DNA of 64,000 nt from Micromonospora sp. M71_S20. GTDB taxonomy: Bacteria > Actinomycetota > Actinomycetes > Mycobacteriales > Micromonosporaceae. The stretch spans positions 4,092,001 through 4,156,000 of the forward strand of contig NZ_RCCV01000001.1 of NCBI RefSeq assembly GCF_003664255.1, written 5' to 3'. Within the stretch, counting starts at the first letter, position 1. The number at the start of each line of letters is the position of its first letter. Below are positions 55,011-64,000 of this stretch, piece by piece. The notes beneath the pieces were generated by a model. It ran no database searches. It saw only the letters and a program-made list of their open reading frames with translations, and was not told where the DNA came from. The translations under genes were made by a program, and so were the position numbers.

Positions 55011-55490
55011 TCAGGGCGGCGGCAGGCCCGCGTCGGCGATGCGTTGACGCAACGGCCGCCGGCGCAGCGCGGCGAGCACCTCGTGCAGCAGGTCGGCCAG
55101 CGGCACCGCCAGCTCCGCGTCCAGCTCGCGGATCGCGGCGGTCGTCGCCGCCCACTCCGCCTCGATCAGCGGTTGCAGCTCACGGGCGCGGCCGCTCAGG
55201 CGCACGATGCGCTGCCGGGCGTCCGCCCCGGGGGTCAGCTCGACCAGGCTGGCACGGGCCATCTGCGCGACGGTCTGGCTGGCCGCCGAGTGGGTGACCC
55301 CGACCCGGCGGGCCAGGTCGCGGATGGGCAGCGGACCGTCGGCGAGCAGCACCCGCAGCGGCGGTGAGAACCGGGGCCGGTAGTCGGCCAGGTCCCGTTC
55401 GGCGTAGACCGCGGCGACGTCGCCGTCGAGCACGTCGAGGACGTGCCGTAGCAGCGTCCCCAGGGCCTCACGTTCCGGCGCGTCACTCAC
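55011..55490 (-). CDS. MarR-family regulator
   Basis: The 159-residue protein (GTG 55490) has RFSPPLRVLLADGPLPIRDL, ARRVGVTHSAASQTVAQMAR as recognition region, and a wing VELTPGADARQRIVRLSGRA. An ATG further upstream in the same frame would lie within the palindrome at 55499-55516, so the GTG is preferred. It is divergent from prolyl aminopeptidase and probably controls it or itself through that palindrome. Confidence 0.85.
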   Translation of the reverse strand: MSDAPEREALGTLLRHVLDVLDGDVAAVYAERDLADYRPRFSPPLRVLLADGPLPIRDLARRVGVTHSAASQTVAQMARASLVELTPGADARQRIVRLSGRARELQPLIEAEWAATTAAIRELDAELAVPLADLLHEVLAALRRRPLRQRIADAGLPPP

Positions 55491-55498
55491 CCCGCTAA

Positions 55499-55516
55499 TG
55501 TAACAGCGCTGTTGCA
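55499..55516. promoter_or_regulatory. MarR-type palindrome
   Basis: TGTAACAGC-GCTGTTGCA is an inverted repeat with one mismatch, built on the perfect core AACAGCGCTGTT (55502-55513). It lies between the divergent MarR and aminopeptidase genes. Confidence 0.6.
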
Positions 55517-55544
55517 TCTGACTGGTGAGAGGGAGGAGTGGGTG

Positions 55545-56504
55545 ATGGCCGAGCGATATCCCCTGGTCGAGCCGTACGCGCACGGGATGCTCGACGTGGG
55601 TGACGGTCAACGCGTGTACTGGGAGACCTGCGGCAACCCTGACGGCAAGCCCGCCGTGGTGCTGCACGGCGGGCCCGGCTCCGGCTGCTCGCCCGGCTGG
55701 CGGACGCTGTTCGACCCGGCCCGCTACCGGGTGACGCTGTTCGACCAGCGCGGCTGCGAACGCAGCACCCCGCACGCCGCCGACCCGGGCGTGGACCTGT
55801 CCACCAACACCACCGAGCACCTGATCGCCGACATCGAACTGCTGCGCGAACACCTCGGCGTGCGCCGCTGGCTGGTGCTCGGCGCCTCCTGGGGCTCCTG
55901 CCTCGCCCTGGCGTACGCGCAGCGGCACCCGGAGCGGGTCAGTGAGCTGGTGCTGTTCAGCGTGACCGCCGGCACCCGGCGGGAGATCGAGTGGATCACC
56001 CGGGACATGGGGCGGGTCTTCCCGGCCGAGTGGGCGCGTTTCCGCGACGGGGTGCCGCCGGCCGAGCGCGACGGCGACCTGGCCGACGCGTACGCCCGGC
56101 TGCTGGCCGACGCGGACCCGGCGGTGCGCGCGCGGGCGGCGCGGCAGTGGTGCGCGTGGGAGGACACCCACGTCGGCACCGTCCCCGGGCACCGGCCCGA
56201 CCCCCGCTACGACGACCCGGTGTTCCGGATGGCGTTCGCCCGGCTGGTCACCCACTACTGGCGGCACGGGTGCTTCCTGCCCGAGGGGCAGCTGCTGCGC
56301 GAGGCGGGGCGGCTGGCCGGCATTCCCGGCGTGCTGCTGCACGGCAGGCTCGACATCAGCAGTCCGCCGGACGTGCCGTGGCAGCTGGCGCAGGCCTGGC
56401 CCGACGCCCGGCTGGAGCTGCTGGAGGACGCCGGGCACGGGGCGGGCAACGGCATGGCGCAGCGGGTCGTGGCGGCGTTGGACGACTTCGCCGCGCGCCG
56501 CTGA
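55545..56504 (+). CDS. proline iminopeptidase (prolyl aminopeptidase, S33)
   Basis: The 319-residue alpha/beta hydrolase shows the S33 motifs. VVLHGGPGSGCSPGW forms the oxyanion region, FDQRGCERSTPHA has Glu where relatives have Gly, the nucleophile is in VLGASWGSCLALAYAQRHPE (GxSxG), and MRRV...-like FRMAFARLVTHYWRHGCFLP belongs to the cap. The catalytic His is in EDAGHGAGN. It removes N-terminal proline from peptides in the cytoplasm. Start ATG 55545, or GTG 55542. It is divergent from a MarR regulator. Confidence 0.92.
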   Translation: MAERYPLVEPYAHGMLDVGDGQRVYWETCGNPDGKPAVVLHGGPGSGCSPGWRTLFDPARYRVTLFDQRGCERSTPHAADPGVDLSTNTTEHLIADIELLREHLGVRRWLVLGASWGSCLALAYAQRHPERVSELVLFSVTAGTRREIEWITRDMGRVFPAEWARFRDGVPPAERDGDLADAYARLLADADPAVRARAARQWCAWEDTHVGTVPGHRPDPRYDDPVFRMAFARLVTHYWRHGCFLPEGQLLREAGRLAGIPGVLLHGRLDISSPPDVPWQLAQAWPDARLELLEDAGHGAGNGMAQRVVAALDDFAARR

Positions 56505-56517
56505 CGAGTCGACGCCG

Positions 56518-57174
56518 CTACGCCACGGCCTCCTTGCCGTCGCGCACCACGAACTCGCCGGCGGCGGTGGCCCCGAAACCGGTCCGGCGCAGGGTGAGCG
56601 CGACGGCCCCCGCACCGCCGCCGGCCACCGTCGAGTCGGTGATCCGGTAGGACGCCGGGGCCGCGCCGTCGGCGAACAGTCGCTTGCCCTCGCCGACGAC
56701 GACGGGGAACTGCAGCAGCCGGTAGGTGTCGACGAGCCCCGCGTCGTGCAGGGCGCGCGCCAGCTGCCAGCTGCCGTGCACCTGGAGTTCGCCGCCCGGC
56801 TGCTCCCTGAGCCGCCGCACCCGCGCGACGATGTCGCCGCCGCGCAGCACGGTGGTCTTCCCCCAGGCCGCGTCGGCGTCGGAGAGGGTGTTGCTGACGA
56901 CGTACTTCGACCCCGTGTTGAGGGCGGTGGCCACCAGGTTGTCGGGGTCGGTGACCTGCGGCCAGTAGCCGCGCATCATCTCGAAGGTGCGGCGTCCCAG
57001 CAGGAAGGCGTCGGCCTGCCGGAACCACCCGTCCACGACGTCGAGCTGACCGTCGCCGCTGTGCGGCACGAGCCAGCCCCCGCGCGTGAAGCCGTTGCTG
57101 GTGTCCTCCTCGGCCCCACCCGGGCCCTGCATGACGCCGTCGAGGCTGACGAAGGTGTGGACGCTGATCTGCAT
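56518..57174 (-). CDS. dihydrofolate reductase-fold family protein (RibD_C-like)
   Basis: The 218-residue protein starts MQISVHTFVSLDGVMQGPGG and continues with ADAFLLGRRTFEMMRGYWPQ, SKYVVSNTLSDADAAWGKTT, LQVHGSWQLARALHDAGLVD and VVGEGKRLF. This is the RibD C-terminal/DHFR-like family common in actinobacteria. It probably binds NADPH. These proteins are not the housekeeping DHFR, and the substrate is unknown. An AT-rich repeat region lies about 100 bp upstream. Confidence 0.9.
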   Translation of the reverse strand: MQISVHTFVSLDGVMQGPGGAEEDTSNGFTRGGWLVPHSGDGQLDVVDGWFRQADAFLLGRRTFEMMRGYWPQVTDPDNLVATALNTGSKYVVSNTLSDADAAWGKTTVLRGGDIVARVRRLREQPGGELQVHGSWQLARALHDAGLVDTYRLLQFPVVVGEGKRLFADGAAPASYRITDSTVAGGGAGAVALTLRRTGFGATAAGEFVVRDGKEAVA

Positions 57175-57270
57175 GCGGTGTCTCCCTGGCAGGGGCCTGC
57201 GGGACGCGCAGGCTGCGGATGCGGTGTGTTCCTCCGGCGAAGCACCGCCCACCCGAAGCCTGCCGCCGAC

Positions 57271-57301
57271 GACAGGAACTGTCAAGACAAAAAATGTTGT
57301 C
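57271..57301 (-). promoter_or_regulatory. AT-rich promoter region with GACA inverted repeats
   Basis: GACAG-GAA-CTGTC (57271-57283) and GACAA-AAAATG-TTGTC (57286-57301) are two neighbouring inverted repeats. On the minus strand TTGACA (57285-57280) matches a -35 box with a weak CAGGCT at 17-bp spacing. It lies between the DHFR-like start and the lactate permease stop, so it probably drives the DHFR-like gene. Confidence 0.45.
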
Positions 57302-57342
57302 GGCAGGGCGCGACAGGACCCCCGGGAGGGCAGCCGCGCCGG

Positions 57343-58950
57343 CTACGGCACCATCCAGGACAGCACGGGCGTCGCCTGCAACCCGACCAGCACACACATC
57401 AGGGCGAGCAGCAGCACGCTCGGACCGAACATCCGCCGGAACAGGTCGCCCTCCCGGCCGGTGAGTCCGACCGCCGCGGCCGCGATCGTGAGGTTCTGCA
57501 GGCTGATCATCTTGCCGAGCGTGCCGCCGGAGGCGTTGGCCGCGGCCAACAGGACCGGATCGAGGCCGGCCCGCTGCGCCGCAGCCACCTGGAGCGCGCC
57601 GAACAGGGAGTTGGACGACGTGTCCGAGCCGGTCAGAGCGACACCGAGCCAGCCGAGGACCGGCGCCAGCACGGCGAAGAGGCCGCCCGCGCCGGCCATC
57701 CAGACGCCCAGCGTGGCGACCTGCCCGGCGGCGTTCATGGTGAACGACAGCGCCAGCAGCCCGACCACCGTCAGCACGGCCCACCGCAACTCGAACAGGG
57801 TGCGCCCGTAGAGCCCGACGGCCTCGCGCGGCGCCACCCGCAGCAGCGCCACCGTGATCAGGCCGGCCACCAGCAGCAACGACCCGGGCGCGGCGAGCCA
57901 GGCGAACCGGAACGTCGTCAGGGGCGACGGGTCACCGGACGCGGTGACGACGTGCAGTCCGGGCCAGGAGACCGCGAGCGTGCCGGCGTCGAGCAGCCGC
58001 TTGACGACCGGCACCTGGGAGATGGCGAACACCACCACGATCGTCAGGTACGGCGCGTACGCCCGCCACCGCGACCCCGCCGGCGCCGGCGCGTCGGGCT
58101 CCGGCGGCCCCCCGCCGACCGGCACGGCAGCCGTGCGGCGCACCACGTCGCGGCGGACGACGAGCAGCAGGACGCCCATCCCCGCGAACGCGGCGGTGAT
58201 GTCGGCCAGGGCGGCCGACAGCCAGTTCGCCGTGGCGAACTGGGCCACCGCGAACGCGCCGCCGCACGCCAGCGCCGGACGCCACAGTTCGCGTACGCCG
58301 CGCCGGCCGTCGGCGGCGGCGAGCACGACCAGCGGGACGACGACCGCGACCACCGGCACCTGCCGGCCGGCCATCATGCCCAGTTCCGTGGCGGGCAGCC
58401 CGGTCACGCCGGCCAGCGTGGTGATCGGCAGGCCGAGCGGTCCGAAGGCCGCCGGCACCGTGTTGCCGACCAACGCCACGGCGGCCGCGCGCAGCGGGGT
58501 GAAGCCGAGGGCCAGCAGCATGACCGTGGTGACGGCGACCGGCGTGCCCTGCCCGGCCAGGGCCTCGAGCAGCGAGCCGAAGCAGAACGCGATCACCATG
58601 GCCTGCACGCGGCGGTCGTCGCTGACCCGGGCGAAACCCTGCCGCAGCGTGTCGAAGTGCCCCGTGTGCACGGTCAGGCGGTGGATCCAGATCGCCGTAC
58701 CGAACGTCCAGGCGAGCGGGAAGAGGGCGAAGGTGGCGCCCTGGGCGGCGGCCAGCAGCGTCTGCGGCAGCGGCATCCGCCACAGCCCCCAGGCCAGTAC
58801 GACCGCCACGGACAACGCGCCGAACGCCGCCACCCAGGCCCGCGTACGCACCACTCCGAGCAGCACGAACAGGGTCAGCAGCGGCAGCGCGGCGCAGGCG
58901 GCGCTGAGCGCGAGCGACCCGCCGACGGGTTGCAGGGGTTGCTGGTACAT
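57343..58950 (-). CDS. lctP: L-lactate permease family transporter
   Basis: The 535-residue membrane protein has about twelve to thirteen hydrophobic segments and LctP family blocks: AFCFGSLLEALAGQGTPVAV, GNTVPAAFGPLGLPITTLAG, GWLGVALTGSDTSSNSLFGA and NASGGTLGKMISLQNLTIAA. It imports lactate or glycolate with protons. The symbol is family-based; no lactate dehydrogenase lies nearby. ATG start at 58950. Confidence 0.9.
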   Translation of the reverse strand: MYQQPLQPVGGSLALSAACAALPLLTLFVLLGVVRTRAWVAAFGALSVAVVLAWGLWRMPLPQTLLAAAQGATFALFPLAWTFGTAIWIHRLTVHTGHFDTLRQGFARVSDDRRVQAMVIAFCFGSLLEALAGQGTPVAVTTVMLLALGFTPLRAAAVALVGNTVPAAFGPLGLPITTLAGVTGLPATELGMMAGRQVPVVAVVVPLVVLAAADGRRGVRELWRPALACGGAFAVAQFATANWLSAALADITAAFAGMGVLLLVVRRDVVRRTAAVPVGGGPPEPDAPAPAGSRWRAYAPYLTIVVVFAISQVPVVKRLLDAGTLAVSWPGLHVVTASGDPSPLTTFRFAWLAAPGSLLLVAGLITVALLRVAPREAVGLYGRTLFELRWAVLTVVGLLALSFTMNAAGQVATLGVWMAGAGGLFAVLAPVLGWLGVALTGSDTSSNSLFGALQVAAAQRAGLDPVLLAAANASGGTLGKMISLQNLTIAAAAVGLTGREGDLFRRMFGPSVLLLALMCVLVGLQATPVLSWMVP

Positions 58951-59157
58951 CGGGACCGCCTCGGCTGCCGACGCCCTGGCCCGGGTGGCGGGCAGTACGG
59001 CTCATCTCATCCGACGCGGCCGGCGCGACGCCTCTTCCACCGTGCGCAGACCGCAGCGCCGGTGCATGCGGGACCGGCGCGGTGACGGCCGGGGCCCGGC
59101 GCGCGGCCCCTCAGCCGCCGGCGAGCGCGGTGATGGCCGGGTCCCGGCCCGCGCCGC
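58951..59157. other. intergenic region between lctP and pabB
   Basis: These 207 bp show no gene in any frame. They must carry the lctP promoter. They also contain the first copy of a 21-bp repeat of the pabB 3' end at 59110-59130. Confidence 0.5.
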
Positions 59158-59177
59158 TCAGCCGCCGGCGAGCGCGG
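59110..59177. repeat. 21-bp direct repeat of the pabB 3' end
   Basis: CTCAGCCGCCGGCGAGCGCG followed by G occurs at 59110-59130 and at 59157-59177, 47 bp apart. The second copy holds the pabB stop codon and the last codons; the first lies in the intergenic region. Confidence 0.8.
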
Positions 59178-60354
59178 CGCGCACCGGGGCGGCCTTCGCG
59201 GCGGCCTCGGCGACCTCGGCGTCGGGATCGCTGCCCCACGTGATGCCCCCACCGGCCCACACGTGCACCCGCTCGGCGTCCACGGCGGCGGTGCGGATGG
59301 TCAGGCCCAGGTCGATGCGGCCCGGGGCGACCCAGCCGAGCGCGCCCATGCTGGCACCCCGGCCGACCGGCTCCAGCGCGGCGACGTGGTCCAGGGCGGC
59401 GCGCTTCGGTGCGCCGGTGACCGAGCCGCCGGGGCAGACCGCGCGCAGCAGGTCCGCCAGGCCGAGCCCGTCGGCGACCGCCGCGGACACCGTGGACTCC
59501 GCCTGCCACAGGTCGCACCACCGGCGTACGGCGAACAGCTCGTCGACGCGCACGCTGCCGGTGCGGGCGACGCGGGCCAGGTCGTTGCGTTCCAGGTCGA
59601 CGATCATCACGTGCTCGGCGCGTTCCTTGGCCGAGGCGAGCAACTCGGCGCGGCCGGCGGCGGTGGCCGGCCGCGTGCCCTTGATCGGCCTGGTGATCAA
59701 CCGGCCGTCGGCCAGCTCCACCAGGGTCTCGGGGCTGGCGCAGCCGATCGCCCAGCCCGCCCCGGCGAGGGTGCCGCCGTAGCGGGCGCCGGGCAGCGTG
59801 GCGAGCCGGCGCAGGGCCGGCAGCGGGTCGCCGGTGTAGCGGGCGGCGGCGTGGCCGACGAGGTTGACCTGGTAGACGTCGCCGCGGCCGATCGCCGCGC
59901 GGACCGCCGTCACGGCGTCGGCGTGCTGGCGGGGCGTCCAGCTCTCGGCCCAGTCGCCGCGCCACCAGTGCGTGTCGGGTGCCGCGGTGGGTCGCGGTGC
60001 GGCCGGTGCGTGGCCGTAGACGACCACGGCTACCTCCGGCAGCGCGGGGACGGGGTTGGCCGCGCCGGTGGGCGCGCCGACGAGGGCCGCGCCGGCGGCG
60101 GCGGAGACGTAGAGGGCGGCCCCGCACACCCCGGCCGGGTCGTGGCGCCCGGCGGGGCGGGCCAGCTCGTGCAGCGGCAGGCCATGCGCGGCGAGGAACT
60201 CCTCGGCCCGCACCGCCGGGTCCCCGCCGTCGGCGGGCCGCCACTGCCACCGGGCCCGCTCGACGAGCGTACGGCGGCAGCGGGCCGGCGCCCCCGGTGT
60301 ATCGACCCCTAGCCCTGGGAGCGTTTCCACGCCGTCCGGCCCATCATCCCTCAT
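59158..60354 (-). CDS. pabB: aminodeoxychorismate synthase component I-like (chorismate-binding)
   Basis: The 398-residue protein has the chorismate-binding domain at its C-terminal end: GDVYQVNLVGHAAARYTGDP, WAIGCASPETLVELADGRLI, TRPIKGTRPATAAGR (PIKGT with catalytic Lys), VDLERNDLARVARTGSVRV, LRAVCPGGSVTGAPKRAALD and HVWAGGGITWGSDPDAEVAE. It makes 4-amino-4-deoxychorismate from chorismate with a glutamine amidotransferase partner in folate synthesis. No pabA or pabC is adjacent. Distinction from anthranilate or salicylate synthases rests on PIKGT and is moderately firm. Start ATG 60354. Confidence 0.85.
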   Translation of the reverse strand: MRDDGPDGVETLPGLGVDTPGAPARCRRTLVERARWQWRPADGGDPAVRAEEFLAAHGLPLHELARPAGRHDPAGVCGAALYVSAAAGAALVGAPTGAANPVPALPEVAVVVYGHAPAAPRPTAAPDTHWWRGDWAESWTPRQHADAVTAVRAAIGRGDVYQVNLVGHAAARYTGDPLPALRRLATLPGARYGGTLAGAGWAIGCASPETLVELADGRLITRPIKGTRPATAAGRAELLASAKERAEHVMIVDLERNDLARVARTGSVRVDELFAVRRWCDLWQAESTVSAAVADGLGLADLLRAVCPGGSVTGAPKRAALDHVAALEPVGRGASMGALGWVAPGRIDLGLTIRTAAVDAERVHVWAGGGITWGSDPDAEVAEAAAKAAPVRAALAGG

Positions 60355-60477
60355 CCGTTCAGTGGATTTCGGAGAAACCACGCGCATACGTGCTCGATGT
60401 TGGCCGGTTTTGCTTGGTACTGTGCGTCACTGGTCATGTGAACCATGACACAGTGCCCCCACAGTCCGGAGATCCCG

Positions 60478-60678
60478 ATGTGCCAGCACCAACCCACCTG
60501 CCCCTCCGCCGAAGCGACCGACCGGGAAGCCGCCCGAGTCCTCGCCTGCTTCCCTGAGCAGGGCTGGAGCCTGCTCTGCAACGGTGTCATCGTCTTCGAG
60601 GACACCGGCGAACTCCTCCCCGACGGCAGCAGCATCGCCCCGCACCGCGGCCCGGCCCGACACGCCCTCGTCGCCTGA
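60478..60678 (+). CDS. DUF5999-family small protein
   Basis: The 66-residue protein reads MCQHQPTCPSAEATDREAAR, then FPEQGWSLLCNGVIVFEDTG and ELLPDGSSIAPHRGP. It matches the actinobacterial DUF5999 family, with cysteines at 2, 8 and in LLCNG. The family is widespread in Streptomyces and Micromonospora and its function is unknown; the cysteines could bind metal. It starts at ATG 60478 with GGAG upstream and is divergent from pabB. Confidence 0.9.
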   Translation: MCQHQPTCPSAEATDREAARVLACFPEQGWSLLCNGVIVFEDTGELLPDGSSIAPHRGPARHALVA

Positions 60679-60763
60679 ACTTCACGCTGCGTCACGCATT
60701 CCAGACGCGTCGATCAAGGCTAGTCCCCCGGTCGGGACACCCCCCGCCCAGGTCGGCGTACCC

Positions 60764-60791
60764 GCCGGGGCGGCACCACGACCGCCCCGGC
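60764..60791. terminator. bidirectional hairpin between DUF5999 and gcvP
   Basis: GCCGGGGCGG (60764-60773) and CCGCCCCGGC (60782-60791) are perfect reverse complements with an eight-base loop. It lies between convergent stops at 60678 and 60803. Confidence 0.65.
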
Positions 60792-60802
60792 GTCACGCGT
60801 CG

Positions 60803-63649
<2,847 letters not shown>

Positions 63650-63730
63650 GGGTGGCGCTCCCGGGGGCGAGGTCGACAGGTCGGCCTCCCCCTCTGTCGC
63701 GCCCGCGAGGCGCTCCACAGTGCCTGCCCA

Positions 63731-63815
63731 CGAGGTCCTTTTGCCTGAGAGGTTCCGGGGAGGATTTGCCCCTTCGGCGCCGCCCGGGGTGCTGCTGGGC
63801 GGTCTCTCCCACGTG
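63731..63815 (-). promoter_or_regulatory. glycine riboswitch, single aptamer
   Basis: The gcvP leader RNA reads GUGGGAGAGACC, GGCGCCGAAGGGGCAA, CGGAACCUCUCAGGCAAAAG and GACC. These are the conserved blocks of the glycine aptamer. CACCCACG upstream can pair with CGUGGG downstream as an extended P0/P1. No second aptamer follows in the next 80 bases. Glycine binding should turn gcvP on. Confidence 0.92.
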
Positions 63816-63932
63816 GGTGCTGCCGGCATGGTCAACGCTACCAGCGCCGCATCACCCACCGGAGGTCGTACCCCCGCCGGGCGCGGGCGACGGTGGATCA
63901 CCCACCAGCCCCGCGACCCCGCCGGGACCGCT

Positions 63933-64000
63933 ACCGGCCGACGCCCGTCAGCCCCACCGGCACCGCAGCGCCGGCCGTCCGGTCGGCCAGCGCCGGCAGC
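63933..64000 (-). CDS. possible C-terminal end of a gene entering from the right edge
   Basis: The minus strand has an open frame from the edge reading [20 protein letters not shown], then GR and a TAG at 63933-63935. It could be the last 22 codons of an upstream gene, or chance in GC-rich DNA. Confidence 0.3.

Noticed and set aside
63650..63730. Second glycine aptamer
   Set aside because: The conserved GAAGGGGCAA and CUCUCAGGCAAA blocks do not recur, so a singlet is the better reading.

Overview
The window is very GC-rich DNA with strong third-position G/C preference, frequent GTG starts and 4-bp GTGA/ATGA overlaps. This is typical of an actinomycete. The gene set (UMF1-type MFS, DUF5999, two-subunit cytochrome bd, ABC-F and DrrAB-type transporters, AraC/VOC/UvrA-like cassette, singlet glycine riboswitch on gcvP) fits a Micromonospora-like member of the Micromonosporaceae. 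I see no tRNA, rRNA, CRISPR array or intact insertion sequence. It reads as an ordinary chromosomal segment, rich in regulators and transporters, with several local scars.

Layout. 0-9.4 kb: an ABC exporter cut by the left edge, a CGNR regulator divergent from a metallo-hydrolase, a Rossmann-type protein of unknown role, and a GT39-like membrane glycosyltransferase lying between a truncated DinB gene and a truncated LuxR gene. A MarR regulator follows, divergent from an MFS exporter across three evenly spaced palindromes, then DUF2087 and GNAT genes. 9.4-17.8 kb: an HspR-type hsp20 locus, an ABC-F ATPase, a tyrosine recombinase, a K+/H+ antiporter operon headed by two overlapping tiny ORFs, and a NarL-type two-component pair. 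17.8-24.4 kb: thymidine kinase, UMF1 transporter, GDPD, then a three-gene membrane cassette (20.8-23.6 kb) in which a Gly/Asn/Gln-rich motif is shared between the C-terminus of one protein and the N-terminus of the next; then PlsC.

24.5-38.2 kb: cydAB behind two tandem BlaI/MecI-like operators, PrxQ, SDR, a methyltransferase, a SWIM/DUF6493 pair, an AraC-VOC-UvrA-like cassette and a frameshifted secreted protein related to peptidase-inhibitor family I36. 38.4-47.1 kb: a P-loop kinase-like gene divergent from a second tyrosine recombinase across a perfect 10+10 bp inverted repeat, folD with a ZTP-type riboswitch, a GCS2-type ligase, a flavin oxidoreductase, an EEP hydrolase, TauE/SafE, and a RutE-like reductase divergent from HxlR. 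47.1-64 kb: GNAT, peptide deformylase, TetR divergent from a DrrAB pair, an SNF2 helicase interrupted by an exact 107-bp tandem duplication and followed by its SWIM partner, MarR divergent from prolyl aminopeptidase, a DHFR-like protein, lactate permease, PabB, DUF5999, and gcvP with a glycine riboswitch.

The strongest candidates for something new are the motif-sharing cassette at 20.8-23.6 kb, the 107-bp duplication that could act as an on/off switch in the helicase gene, and the palindrome covering the start codon of the recombinase at 39.1 kb. Roles beyond family level are inference throughout. No homology search could be run.
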